Origin: CATQHL01 sp965204655
GTDB lineage: Bacteria > Actinomycetota > Acidimicrobiia > Acidimicrobiales > CATQHL01
NCBI GenBank assembly: GCA_965204655.1
Contig: OZ241998.1
Span: 2,108,001 to 2,172,000 of the forward strand
Length of the DNA: 64,000 nucleotides
Direction of reading: 5' to 3'
Shown piece by piece: positions 1 through 7,788 of the stretch; position 1 is the first letter of the stretch, and each line of letters opens with the position of its first letter. Below the pieces are notes generated by a model that saw only the letters and a program-made list of their open reading frames with translations, made no database searches and was not told where the DNA came from. Made by a program: the position numbers and the translations under genes.

Positions 1-198
1 GCCTACGCCCACGCTCACCAGACCCGAGCCGTCCTCCTCAACTTGGATCGTGACCTCCGCCCCCACTTCGCAGGCGGCGGCGACCAACCCCAAGACCGCT
101 GCAGCGATAACGCAGAGCAGCCGCCGCGCCCGCCCCAAGCGCCGCTGGCGTTGAGCGCGGAATGTTCCTACGGCGGGAAGCAGAGCCTGATCTCGCAC
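1..198 (-). CDS. Putative LppM-like lipoprotein, C-terminal part beyond window
   Basis: The reverse frame is open from the window edge back to a GTG at 198, with alternative TTG starts at 225 and 231 just after an in-frame stop. The predicted start has an Arg-rich n-region, a hydrophobic stretch and a lipobox-like LVAAAC, so it is probably an exported lipoprotein anchored through that Cys. The part after the Cys (EVTIQVEEDGSG, then a Val/Gly-alternating strand) resembles the beginning of LppM/DUF3153 proteins of actinobacteria. That family call is an inference from fewer than 70 residues. It lies downstream of clpC in the same direction and may be cotranscribed. No clear ribosome binding site fixes the start. 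Confidence 0.45.
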   Translation of the reverse strand, partial: MRDQALLPAVGTFRAQRQRRLGRARRLLCVIAAAVLGLVAAACEVGAEVTIQVEEDGSGLVSVGVG

Positions 199-261
199 AT
201 CAAAGAATCTCAGAACGGTCGACAACGGCAATTACGACTCACCCACGACCGGCCAGGGGCT

Positions 262-2784
262 CTAGCGGGCGAGCATCTCCTCAATCGGGGGAGCGGATTC
301 CTGCGGGGAGCCCCCGACCCCATCAATGGCCTTGAACGCAATCCGCTGCTCATTGGGATTGTCGGGATCTTCTTCTGTGTCTACGATCACGATCTGGCCA
401 GCCTGAAACTCCCGGTGAAGCAGAAGTTCCGATAGCTGGTCCTCCACTAGGTGTTGGATGGCGCGTCTCAGCGGGCGAGCCCCCATGGTGGGGTCATAGC
501 CCTCCGAAGCTAGGAGTATTTTTGCCTCGGGGGTCACTTCCAGGCCGATCCCCTGAGACGAGAGCTGTTCCGCCAGCCGACCGATCATGAGGTCGACGAT
601 CTGAGTGACTTCCTCGGTGCTGAGTTCGTGGAAGGCGATCACTTCGTCCACCCGGTTCAGGAACTCCGGCCTGAAGTGGTTTTTCAAGGCCTCTGTCACC
701 TTTTCTTTCATGGCTTCGTAGGTCAGAGCCTTGTCCGCCCGGGCAAATCCGAGCGTCGCCTTGCGCAGGTCCTGCGTCCCCAGGTTGGAGGTCATTATCA
801 GCACGACGTTCTTGAAGTCCACGGTGTGGCCTTGATTGTCGGTGAGGCGACCCTCTTCCATGATCTGCAGCAGCGTGTTGAAAACGTCGGGGTGTGCTTT
901 TTCGATCTCGTCAAAGAGCACGACCGAGAACGGCTTGCGCCTCACCGCCTCGGTGAGTTGCCCGCCTTGGTCGTAGCCCACGTAGCCGGGCGGCGCGCCC
1001 ATCAGCCGCGAAACGGCGTGTTTCTCCATGTACTCCGACATGTCAAGACTGATCAGTGCCTGATCGTCGCCGAAGAGGAACTCAGCGAGAGTCTTGGCCA
1101 ACTCGGTCTTCCCCACCCCCGACGGACCCAGGAAGATGAACGATCCCGAGGGTCGCTTCGGGTCTTTCAACCCGGCTCTGGTGCGGCGAATGGCCTGACT
1201 CACCGCTTTGACTGCGTTGTTCTGGCCTACCACCCTTAGGTGCAGGGCTTCTTCCATCCTCAGCAGTTTGGCCGTCTCTTCCTCGGTGATCTTGTAGACG
1301 GGGATGCCCGTCCAGACCGATAAAACCTCAGCGATGCCTTCCTCGTCAACTTCGTCGAAGAGGTCGAGCCCGGCTTCGGTTGAAGCGGCTTCCACCTGGG
1401 AGCGGCGTTTCCGCAGTTCCTTCTCCTCGTCGCGCAGGTTGCCGGCTTCCTCAAAGTCCTGCGTCTCAACGGCCTTCTTCTTGCGCTCCGCAACGTCGCT
1501 GATCTGTGCGTCTACCTCCAGCAGGTCAGTGGGAGTGTCCATGCGCTTGAGGTGCATTCTTGAGCCGGCTTCGTCGATGAGGTCGATGGCCTTGTCGGGG
1601 AGGTGGCGGTCGGAGATGTAGCGGTCGGCGAGGTTGGCGGCGGTCACCACGGCCTGGTCGGTGATCGTCACCCTGTGGTGGGCTTCGTAGCGGTCGCGCA
1701 AACCTCGCAGTATCTCTATCGTCTGGTCTACGTCCGGCTCCTCCACAGTTATGGGCTGGAAGCGCCGCTCAAGGGCGGAGTCCTTCTCTAGGTGCTTGCG
1801 GTATTCGTCCAGCGTGGTGGCGCCGATGGTCTGCAGTTCGCCCCGGGCGAGCAGAGGCTTGAGTATTGAGGCGGCGTCGATGGCGCCTTCGGCCGCCCCC
1901 GCCCCCACCAGCGTGTGCAGTTCGTCAATAAACAGAATGACGTCACCGCGCCCTTTGATCTCTTTGAGAACTTTCTTCAGCCTCTCCTCAAAGTCTCCTC
2001 GGTAGCGGCTGCCCGCCACCAACGCACCGAGATCGAGTGTGTAGAGGCGCTTGTTCTTGAGCGTGGACGGGACGTCGTCGTTGGCGATCCGCTGAGCCAG
2101 CCCTTCCACGATGGCCGTCTTTCCCACGCCGGGTTCCCCGACGAGCACCGGGCTGTTCTTGGTGCGCCGCGACAGCACCTGCATGACCCGTTCGGTCTCA
2201 CGCTTACGTCCGATCACCGGGTCGAGTTTCTTGTCTCTGGCCATCTGCGTGAGGTTCCGCCCGAACTGATCGAGAATGTGAGAGCCGTCTCTCTGCTTGC
2301 GTCCGCTTGGGGAACTCTGCGGCTTGTCGGGACGCTCTCCGCTGCTGGAGTAGCCGGAGAGCAGCTTTATGACCTGTTGACGCACCTGGGTGAGGTCTGC
2401 TCCGAGATGCGTCAAGACCTGAGCCGCCACCCCCTCTCCCTCGCGGATGAGACCTAGCAGGATGTGCTCTGTGCCGATGTAGTTGTGTCCCAACTGCAGC
2501 GCTTCACGCAGCGAAAGCTCCAGCACCTTCTTGGCGCGGGGCGTGAAGGGGATGTGCCCCTTGGGTTCGTTGGCGCCCTTGCCGATGGTCTTCTCCACCT
2601 GCACGCGCACTTCTTTAAGTGAGATGCCCATCGCCTCCATGGCGCGGGCGGCCACCCCCTCGCCTTCGTGGATGAGACCTAGCAGGATGTGCTCTGTGCC
2701 GATGTAGTTGTGGCTCAAAAGGCGCGCTTCCTCCTGTGCCAGCACCACCACTCTTCGGGCTCGGTCTGTAAATCTCTCGAACAT
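262..2784 (-). CDS. clpC: ATP-dependent Clp protease ATPase subunit ClpC
   Basis: This is an AAA+ unfoldase that feeds substrates to the ClpP peptidase in the cytoplasm. The 840 residues show the full ClpC order: two Clp-N repeats (about 1-145, each with NYIGTEHILLGLI), a first AAA module with Walker A GEPGVGKT at 216-223, a UVR-like middle segment around EEAGNLRDEEKELRKRR, and a second AAA module with GPSGVGKT followed by a ClpC-type C-terminal domain. The ATG at 2784 is supported by an AAGGAG at 2791-2796. The length is normal for the family. ClpP is not in this window. The lipoprotein gene at 1-198 follows in the same direction. Confidence 0.97.
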   Translation of the reverse strand: MFERFTDRARRVVVLAQEEARLLSHNYIGTEHILLGLIHEGEGVAARAMEAMGISLKEVRVQVEKTIGKGANEPKGHIPFTPRAKKVLELSLREALQLGHNYIGTEHILLGLIREGEGVAAQVLTHLGADLTQVRQQVIKLLSGYSSSGERPDKPQSSPSGRKQRDGSHILDQFGRNLTQMARDKKLDPVIGRKRETERVMQVLSRRTKNSPVLVGEPGVGKTAIVEGLAQRIANDDVPSTLKNKRLYTLDLGALVAGSRYRGDFEERLKKVLKEIKGRGDVILFIDELHTLVGAGAAEGAIDAASILKPLLARGELQTIGATTLDEYRKHLEKDSALERRFQPITVEEPDVDQTIEILRGLRDRYEAHHRVTITDQAVVTAANLADRYISDRHLPDKAIDLIDEAGSRMHLKRMDTPTDLLEVDAQISDVAERKKKAVETQDFEEAGNLRDEEKELRKRRSQVEAASTEAGLDLFDEVDEEGIAEVLSVWTGIPVYKITEEETAKLLRMEEALHLRVVGQNNAVKAVSQAIRRTRAGLKDPKRPSGSFIFLGPSGVGKTELAKTLAEFLFGDDQALISLDMSEYMEKHAVSRLMGAPPGYVGYDQGGQLTEAVRRKPFSVVLFDEIEKAHPDVFNTLLQIMEEGRLTDNQGHTVDFKNVVLIMTSNLGTQDLRKATLGFARADKALTYEAMKEKVTEALKNHFRPEFLNRVDEVIAFHELSTEEVTQIVDLMIGRLAEQLSSQGIGLEVTPEAKILLASEGYDPTMGARPLRRAIQHLVEDQLSELLLHREFQAGQIVIVDTEEDPDNPNEQRIAFKAIDGVGGSPQESAPPIEEMLAR

Positions 2785-2836
2785 CTGCTGCTCCTTCTAA
2801 AGCGCATTCTAGTGGCAGGTGAGGCTTTGGCAGTCA

Positions 2837-2903
2837 TACCCCGGCATACCCGCCGGCATACCTGCCGGGGCACCCGTCGGCGCACCCGTCGGCGCACCGC
2901 CGG
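2837..2903. repeat. Degenerate 12-bp tandem repeat between clpC and the prenyl synthase
   Basis: About five imperfect copies of a 12-bp unit (late consensus cccgtcggcgca, early copies ending ggcata) fill the middle of the divergent clpC/prenyl synthase intergenic region. The last two full copies are nearly identical. Read in reverse it gives an Arg-rich open frame that I do not treat as a gene. Confidence 0.6.
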
Positions 2904-2953
2904 AGACCTGACTCCTGCTCGCAGAGACGGGCTCCACGTCTTAGCCTCAGAGT

Positions 2954-4009
2954 GTGATAACGCCTGACCCGCTCCGATTATTGCCGTCTCTTGCGTCGGA
3001 CCTGAATCGGGTGGAGGAGCGGCTGCGTGAGGAGGTCACCTGCGATCTTGAGTTCCTTTCCGACGTGGCTTGTCATCTCATTGAAGCGGGAGGAAAGCGC
3101 GTCCGCCCCGCCCTCGCCATTGCCTCGGCTGCTTTGGGCGCAGACCCTGCGATTGGCGCCTCGTCCTTTTCGTCTCGGGCTTGCCCGCCTTCCCCTGCGG
3201 AGGTTTCAGCCGAAGCGATCAGCGGCGCTGCGGCGGTGGAACTGGTTCACCTGGGGTCGCTTTACCACGACGACGTCATGGACTCGGCCAGCACCAGGCG
3301 CAGCGTCAGCAGCGTCAACGACCGCTGGGACAACCTCGTCGCCATCCTGGCGGGCGACTTCTTGCTGGCGAGGGCGTCGCAAATCGCCGCCGCCCTCGGC
3401 ACGGAGGTGGCCGGGCTTCTTGCCGCCACCATCGGCAAGCTCTGCGAGGGGCAGATCCGAGAACACCAGGACGCATTCCGCACAGACCGCAGTCTGGAGA
3501 ACTACCAACTCTCCATTGCCGGCAAGACTGCTGCCCTCCTCGCTGCGTCCTGCCGGATAGGCGGCATAGTGGCCGGGCTTTCGGAGTCGGTTAAGGATGC
3601 GCTCACGGATTTCGGGCATGGATACGGGATGGCGTTTCAGATCGTAGATGACGTGCTGGACGTCGTGGCCACGGACGAGCAGTTGGGCAAGCCAGCCGGG
3701 GCCGATCTGGCCGAAGGAAACTACACCCTCCCGGTGATCCTCACGCTGCAAACGCCGGCAGGCGATGAACTGCGCCGCATCCTGAGCCTCTCACCCCCCC
3801 TGACCCCGGAGGATTCGAAGCGGGCGGGAGAACTCATCTGTTCGGGCGGCGGAGTCCAAGGAGCTCTAGACGTGGCCGCCGACTGGGGCAGACGGGCGAC
3901 GGCAGCCGCAGAGGCGCTGGGGGAGTCTCCGGCGGCCAAGGTGCTGAAAGCGGTTTCCGCTCACCTCCTCGACCGGGCGAGTTCGCACCTTCTCAACAGA
4001 ACGAATTAG
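2954..4009 (+). CDS. Polyprenyl diphosphate synthase (trans-isoprenyl)
   Basis: The product condenses isopentenyl diphosphate units onto an allylic primer to make the long prenyl chain of menaquinone or a related carrier. The trans-prenyltransferase signatures are present: GGKRVRP at about 46-52, the first Asp-rich motif DDVMD at 106-110, the GKTA region at about 190-193 and the second motif DDVLD at 232-236. A Ser/Pro/Ala-rich insertion at about 65-88 separates the first helices. The GTG at 2954 is the start used here. Product chain length cannot be judged by eye. The gene is divergent from clpC and upstream of groES. Confidence 0.9.
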   Translation: MITPDPLRLLPSLASDLNRVEERLREEVTCDLEFLSDVACHLIEAGGKRVRPALAIASAALGADPAIGASSFSSRACPPSPAEVSAEAISGAAAVELVHLGSLYHDDVMDSASTRRSVSSVNDRWDNLVAILAGDFLLARASQIAAALGTEVAGLLAATIGKLCEGQIREHQDAFRTDRSLENYQLSIAGKTAALLAASCRIGGIVAGLSESVKDALTDFGHGYGMAFQIVDDVLDVVATDEQLGKPAGADLAEGNYTLPVILTLQTPAGDELRRILSLSPPLTPEDSKRAGELICSGGGVQGALDVAADWGRRATAAAEALGESPAAKVLKAVSAHLLDRASSHLLNRTN

Positions 4010-4037
4010 TCCAGGGCCCGCGGCCGGGAAGTCGCTA

Positions 4038-4091
4038 GGGGGCTGCGGCCGGGGGCCGCCGGGGGGCCGCTAGGGGGCATCTGCCGGGGGG
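4038..4091 (+). other. Clustered G-runs, possible G-quadruplex or end-of-transcript element
   Basis: Five runs of five or six G (4038-4042, 4051-4055, 4061-4066, 4073-4077, 4086-4091) are separated by 5-8 nt, with repeated gccgc/cgctagggg blocks. They lie between the prenyl synthase stop and the groES promoter. The spacing fits a G-quadruplex on the plus strand, but no function is shown. Confidence 0.4.
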
Positions 4092-4161
4092 CCGCTATTT
4101 GGTTCGCTGCTCCCTCCGCCATCCCTAGTCCGTGACCAACCCCCCGGTTTCGCTGGGATGT

Positions 4162-4189
4162 TTGCAGTTCCGAATCGAACCGCTATCGT
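4162..4189 (+). promoter_or_regulatory. Candidate sigma-70-type promoter of groES-groEL
   Basis: TTGCAG at 4162-4167 and TATCGT at 4184-4189 are 16 nt apart. The CIRCE operator begins at the end of the -10 box, so a bound repressor would cover the transcription start. Confidence 0.5.
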
Positions 4190-4215
4190 TAGCACTTGAC
4201 TAAAGAGAGTGCTAA
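4189..4215 (+). promoter_or_regulatory. CIRCE operator (HrcA binding site)
   Basis: TTAGCACTT at 4189-4197, a 9-nt spacer, and GAGTGCTAA at 4207-4215 match the CIRCE consensus (TTAGCACTC-N9-GAGTGCTAA) with one mismatch. It sits 23 bp before the groES start. By analogy, HrcA should repress groESL until heat or misfolded protein titrates GroEL. Confidence 0.93.
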
Positions 4216-4238
4216 CCACCCAAAGGAGGGCATGCCAA

Positions 4239-4529
4239 ATGAAAATCAAGCCTCTTGAGGACCGCATCGTCGTGCGTCCTAACGATTCTGAAGAGGTAAC
4301 TGCCAGCGGTCTCGTGATTCCCGATACCGCCAAGGAAAAGCCCCAGCAGGGCGAAGTCCTATCAGTGGGTCCAGGCAAGCGCTCGGAGCAGACCGGAGAA
4401 CTCGTCCCTCTTGGCGTCTCCGAAGGCGACACTGTCGTCTACAGCAAGTTCGGAGGCACCGAAATCACCGTGGACGGCGAGGATCTGCTCATCCTCTCCG
4501 CCCGGGACGTGCTGGCCATAGTTGCCTGA
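4239..4529 (+). CDS. groES: Co-chaperonin GroES (Cpn10)
   Basis: GroES forms the heptameric lid of the GroEL chamber. The 96-residue protein begins MKIKPLEDRIVVRP and contains the mobile-loop region (TASGLVIPDTAKEKPQQG) and the C-terminal ILSARDVLAIV strand typical of the family. The ATG at 4239 is chosen because AAAGGAGGG lies just upstream at 4222-4230; the frame extends ten codons further but gives a non-GroES N-terminus. groEL follows after 17 nt, making the expected bicistronic operon under CIRCE control. Confidence 0.97.
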   Translation: MKIKPLEDRIVVRPNDSEEVTASGLVIPDTAKEKPQQGEVLSVGPGKRSEQTGELVPLGVSEGDTVVYSKFGGTEITVDGEDLLILSARDVLAIVA

Positions 4530-4546
4530 AGGGAAGCCGGCAAGTC

Positions 4547-6196
4547 ATGACATCCATACTCAAATTTGACGAAGAGGCGCGTCGCAGCCTGGAGTCCGGC
4601 GTTAACCAACTCGCCGAGACGGTCAAGGTCACGCTCGGCCCCAAGGGCCGCAACGTGGTGCTCGACAAGAAGTTCGGCGCACCCACCATCACCAACGACG
4701 GTGTGTCAATAGCTCGCGACGTGGAACTCGACGACAACTTCGAAAACATGGGCGCCCAGTTGGTGAAAGAAGTGGCCACCAAGACCAACGACATAGCGGG
4801 CGACGGCACCACCACGGCCACCGTCTTAGCGCAAGCTCTCGTGAACGAGGGGCTCCGCAACGTGGCCGCAGGCGCCAGTCCGATGGGCCTCAAACGGGGC
4901 ATAGACCGGGCGGTCGCCGCCGCCGTGGAGAATTTGGCTTCCCAAGCGGTCTCCATAGATGACAAGCGTGAGATCGCACAAGTGGCCTCCCTCTCCGCTG
5001 CCGACTCCGCCGTGGGCGAGGTCATAGCCGACGCCATAGACAAAGTCGGCAAGGACGGCGTGGTGACGGTGGAGGAGTCCAACACGTTCGGCATGGAACT
5101 CGACTTTGTAGAGGGCATGCAGTTTGATAAGGGCTTCCTCTCGCCCTACTTCGTGACCGATCCAGAGCGGCAGGAATCGGTGCTCGAAAACCCGTACATC
5201 CTTTACAACCAAGGCAAGGTCAGTTCGGCTCAAGACCTCCTAGGGGTGCTTGAGAAGGTCATGCAGACCGGCAAGCCGCTGCTCATCGTTGCCGAGGACG
5301 TTGAAGGGGAGGCGCTGGCCACCTTGGTGGTCAACAAGATCCGCGGCACGTTCAACTCCGTGGCCGTCAAAGCTCCTGGTTTCGGCGAAAGGCGAAAGGC
5401 CATGCTCGCCGACATGGCAATCCTCACCGGTGGAGAGGTGATCTCGCCGGAGGTCGGCATCAAGCTCGACTCCGTCACCTTGGACCTGCTGGGTCAAGCC
5501 CGCAAGGTGGTCATCTCCAAGGACGACACCACCATCGTGGAAGGAGCGGGATCCTCCGCAGACGTGGAAGGCCGCATCCGCCAGATTCGTCAGGAAATTG
5601 AGAACACCGATTCCGACTGGGACCGCGAGAAACTCCAGGAGCGCTTGGCCAAGCTGGCCGGGGGCGTGGCCGTGGTACAGGTGGGCGCAGCCACCGAGGT
5701 GGAACTCAAGGAGAAGAAGCACCGCATCGAGGACGCCCTATCCGCTACTCGGGCTGCTATTGAAGAAGGCGTGGTCGCCGGCGGCGGCACTGCACTGCTG
5801 CGCTGCCGCAAGGTCGTAGGGGCAGTTGCCGACGCCGCCTCAGGCGACGAGGCCACCGGCGCCCGCCTGGTGCACACCGCCCTAGGCATGCCCGCCAAGC
5901 TCATCGCCGCTAACGCCGGGTTTGAGGGCTCGGTGATAGTGCGCCGAATAGAGGCGGCAGAGGGTTCTACCGGTTTCAACGCCGTCTCAGGAGAAATGGA
6001 AGACCTCTCGGCTGCTGGGGTTATCGATCCGGCAATGGTCACGCGTGCGGCTCTGCAGAACGCGGCCTCCATAGCTGGACTTCTTCTGACCACCGAGTGC
6101 CTGGTGGCGGAGAAGCCCGAACCCCCCGCTCCGGCGCCTCCCGGAGGCGACATGGGCGGAATGGGGGGCATGGGCGGAATGGGCGGCATGATGTAA
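4547..6196 (+). CDS. groEL: Chaperonin GroEL (Cpn60)
   Basis: This is the 60-kDa chaperonin that folds proteins in the cytoplasm with GroES. Its 549 residues show the N-terminal equatorial signatures (VTLGPKGRNVVLDKKFG, then the ATP-binding AGDGTTTATVLA), the apical region (DKGFLSPYFVTD) and the returning equatorial domain (VEEGVVAGGGTALLR). It ends with four GGM-type units and a final Met, the tail of the canonical folding chaperonin rather than the His-rich tail of actinobacterial GroEL1. A hairpin terminator follows at 6240. Confidence 0.98.
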   Translation: MTSILKFDEEARRSLESGVNQLAETVKVTLGPKGRNVVLDKKFGAPTITNDGVSIARDVELDDNFENMGAQLVKEVATKTNDIAGDGTTTATVLAQALVNEGLRNVAAGASPMGLKRGIDRAVAAAVENLASQAVSIDDKREIAQVASLSAADSAVGEVIADAIDKVGKDGVVTVEESNTFGMELDFVEGMQFDKGFLSPYFVTDPERQESVLENPYILYNQGKVSSAQDLLGVLEKVMQTGKPLLIVAEDVEGEALATLVVNKIRGTFNSVAVKAPGFGERRKAMLADMAILTGGEVISPEVGIKLDSVTLDLLGQARKVVISKDDTTIVEGAGSSADVEGRIRQIRQEIENTDSDWDREKLQERLAKLAGGVAVVQVGAATEVELKEKKHRIEDALSATRAAIEEGVVAGGGTALLRCRKVVGAVADAASGDEATGARLVHTALGMPAKLIAANAGFEGSVIVRRIEAAEGSTGFNAVSGEMEDLSAAGVIDPAMVTRAALQNAASIAGLLLTTECLVAEKPEPPAPAPPGGDMGGMGGMGGMGGMM

Positions 6197-6239
6197 GGAG
6201 ACGCAAGTCCCTGGGGACCCCATGTGTGGTCCGTCAATT

Positions 6240-6276
6240 AACTCCCTGGAGGTCAACTAGCCTCTAGGGAGTTTTT
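6240..6276 (+). terminator. Rho-independent terminator of groES-groEL
   Basis: AACTCCCT at 6240-6247 pairs with AGGGAGTT at 6266-6273, the stem can be extended inward with GAGG/CCTC, and the 3' arm runs into TTTTT (6272-6276). Confidence 0.85.
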
Positions 6277-6323
6277 CTATGTGAGGGTTCTTTGTAGGAA
6301 TCTGAAAGGCGAGGGGAGAAGAA

Positions 6324-7541
6324 TTGAGAAAGTGGAAGAGGATAGTTTCGGGTGTCTGCAGTGTTGTCGGTCTTTTCGCCGGGCTTGCGGCGTTTTTCGG
6401 TGCGCCCGTCCCCGCAGGTGTGTGGTGTGCGGCTTCGGTCGGTGAGCGGCACTTAGATGGCGGCGCCGCCACTGTTCCGAGTGCGTCTGTCAGCGTGGAC
6501 ACGGAGGACTGCGTAGAGACCTCCGATCTCACCGTCCTCGTGACCGGCCCCGCGGACGATGGCCGCATTAACAACTCGCATCATCGGTCTGCGGTGAGTG
6601 CCCGTAGTTGGTTGATCACAGTTACTCCGAACGGCAGGGGTTCGGACGGAAGGGCCGAGACAGCGGCCGCGGAGTGCGTTGAGGTCAAGGGCGAGGCCAC
6701 TGACATTGGGCGCGGCGTTTCTGAGATCAGGTTCAAGTTGATTGCCCGCGGGCTCAACGCCGCGGACGGCAGTGCTAGGAGTTGTCAGTACGACGTCGGC
6801 GTCACCCTCCCGGATGGCTATGTGGAGGTCGTAAAGGGCATCATTCCTGTGGAGGGCTTCACGGGCGGGGCAATCCAAAAAGAAAAACTAGAAGAAGTCG
6901 TCGCCAAGAGCCCCATTCCTGTGGAGGGCTTCACGCCTTTGCCGAATGGTGAGTCCATTGCCGGTTTTATCCTCAAGGTCGCCCGCAGAGAGGTTTATGT
7001 GGTGCAGAACGTGTCGGGCGGCGGCGGCAACGACAGCAACTTAGTGGAGTACGACGCACGACTCACTTGTTCCACTGGGGGCAAGCAACTCTCTCTTCCA
7101 CAGATGATTGAGAGCAGTTCGTATGCCGAAGTAAAGGAACGACGACTGGGGTCTCCCCCTCCACCCACTGGACCTTCATGTTGCCCTAGCTCGGACGCTG
7201 AAATAAAGCCACGACGGTTGGTGTCTCTCACCGAGGGAAGGTTCGACGCGACGGCAGGGGTCGCCGGTTCCGTGATTACCGCCGACGGTTGGTATGCCTT
7301 AGTTGCTAACGCAGTGGATGCCAACGGTCGCCCTTGCGCGTTTCGTGTGCGGGTTCGCGCGATCAGTCCTCGCTTTTCGGACGAGGAGGTTCAAGCCAGC
7401 GGGGCGGAAGAAACCGTTTTGTCTAACTGCACGGTAAAGGAAGACTCTTTGAAGATCGACCTACCGACAGCCGAACCTCAGAACATCCTGGAGTTCTTTT
7501 TCACCTGCTTACTCCCCGAGGGTGATACCCCCGCCGGCTGA
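6324..7541 (+). CDS. Secreted paralog family, copy 1 (shortened, lacks first module)
   Basis: This is the first of five consecutive relatives; I do not recognise a named family. The TTG at 6324 follows GAGGGGAGAA. Residues 1-32 (MRKWKRIVSGVCSVVGLFAG and on) form a signal peptide. Unlike copies 2 and 3, the first module of about 110 residues is missing. The protein resumes at the segment leading to the conserved TGPADD motif, then the CQYDV module, then a module with VEYDARLTC and a final FFFTC strand. It lacks the Thr/Pro tail but keeps the DTPAG ending. A 22-bp direct repeat (6842 and 6914, encoding IPVEGFT twice) and a second duplicated segment (AEVKERRL, AEIKPRRL) show internal duplication. 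It could be a decaying or specialised copy. Confidence 0.8.
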   Translation: MRKWKRIVSGVCSVVGLFAGLAAFFGAPVPAGVWCAASVGERHLDGGAATVPSASVSVDTEDCVETSDLTVLVTGPADDGRINNSHHRSAVSARSWLITVTPNGRGSDGRAETAAAECVEVKGEATDIGRGVSEIRFKLIARGLNAADGSARSCQYDVGVTLPDGYVEVVKGIIPVEGFTGGAIQKEKLEEVVAKSPIPVEGFTPLPNGESIAGFILKVARREVYVVQNVSGGGGNDSNLVEYDARLTCSTGGKQLSLPQMIESSSYAEVKERRLGSPPPPTGPSCCPSSDAEIKPRRLVSLTEGRFDATAGVAGSVITADGWYALVANAVDANGRPCAFRVRVRAISPRFSDEEVQASGAEETVLSNCTVKEDSLKIDLPTAEPQNILEFFFTCLLPEGDTPAG

Positions 7542-7546
7542 TCCGG

Positions 7547-7608
7547 ACGGCAATTTCAACGAGGTGCCGTTTAAGCGCACTGTTTGAGGGGAACAGCAAT
7601 TATGCTGT
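7547..7608 (+). terminator. Two small hairpins after copy 1, possible weak terminator
   Basis: ACGGCA (7547-7552) pairs with TGCCGT (7565-7570) and is followed by TTT. A second hairpin, ACAGCA-ATTA-TGCTGT, lies at 7593-7608. Neither resembles the strong terminators after copies 2 and 3. Confidence 0.4.
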
Positions 7609-7672
7609 AGGTGATTCTTGACAAATCCCCGCAACAATGTACGGGCGTCTGTAATCAATCTGAATAAAGACG

Positions 7673-7700
7673 TTGCAATTGTCGCCAAGCAGTGTAAAGT
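7673..7700 (+). promoter_or_regulatory. Candidate promoter of secreted copy 2
   Basis: TTGCAA at 7673-7678 and TAAAGT at 7695-7700 have a 16-nt spacer. The same TTGCAA occurs 117 nt before the copy 3 start, against 116 nt here, so its position is conserved between the paralogs. Confidence 0.45.
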
Positions 7701-7721
7701 GTGGGGAAATGTTGGAAAAAC

Positions 7722-7748
7722 GGCCGGGTGCTAACGATAGTCCCGGCC
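7722..7748 (+). promoter_or_regulatory. Conserved 5' UTR hairpin before copy 2
   Basis: GGCCGGG (7722-7728) pairs perfectly with CCCGGCC (7742-7748). The 3' arm ends 40 nt before the ATG. The equivalent hairpin before copy 3 keeps all seven pairs through G-U substitutions, which argues for RNA structure being under selection. Confidence 0.55.
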
Positions 7749-7788
7749 CTGAAGTTGGATAAATAAAAGGAAGGGAACAGCGAGAAAG

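Noticed and set aside
1915..2457. Long plus-strand open frame opposite clpC
   Set aside because: It is antisense to a fully conserved gene in GC-rich DNA and shows no family motif or start signal.
2715..2897. Arg-rich minus-strand frame upstream of clpC
   Set aside because: It is only the translation of the 12-bp tandem repeat plus the clpC N-terminus in another frame.
5590..6237. Minus-strand open frame of 215 codons opposite groEL
   Set aside because: Composition reflects reverse reading of groEL, including its Gly-Met tail; no independent features.
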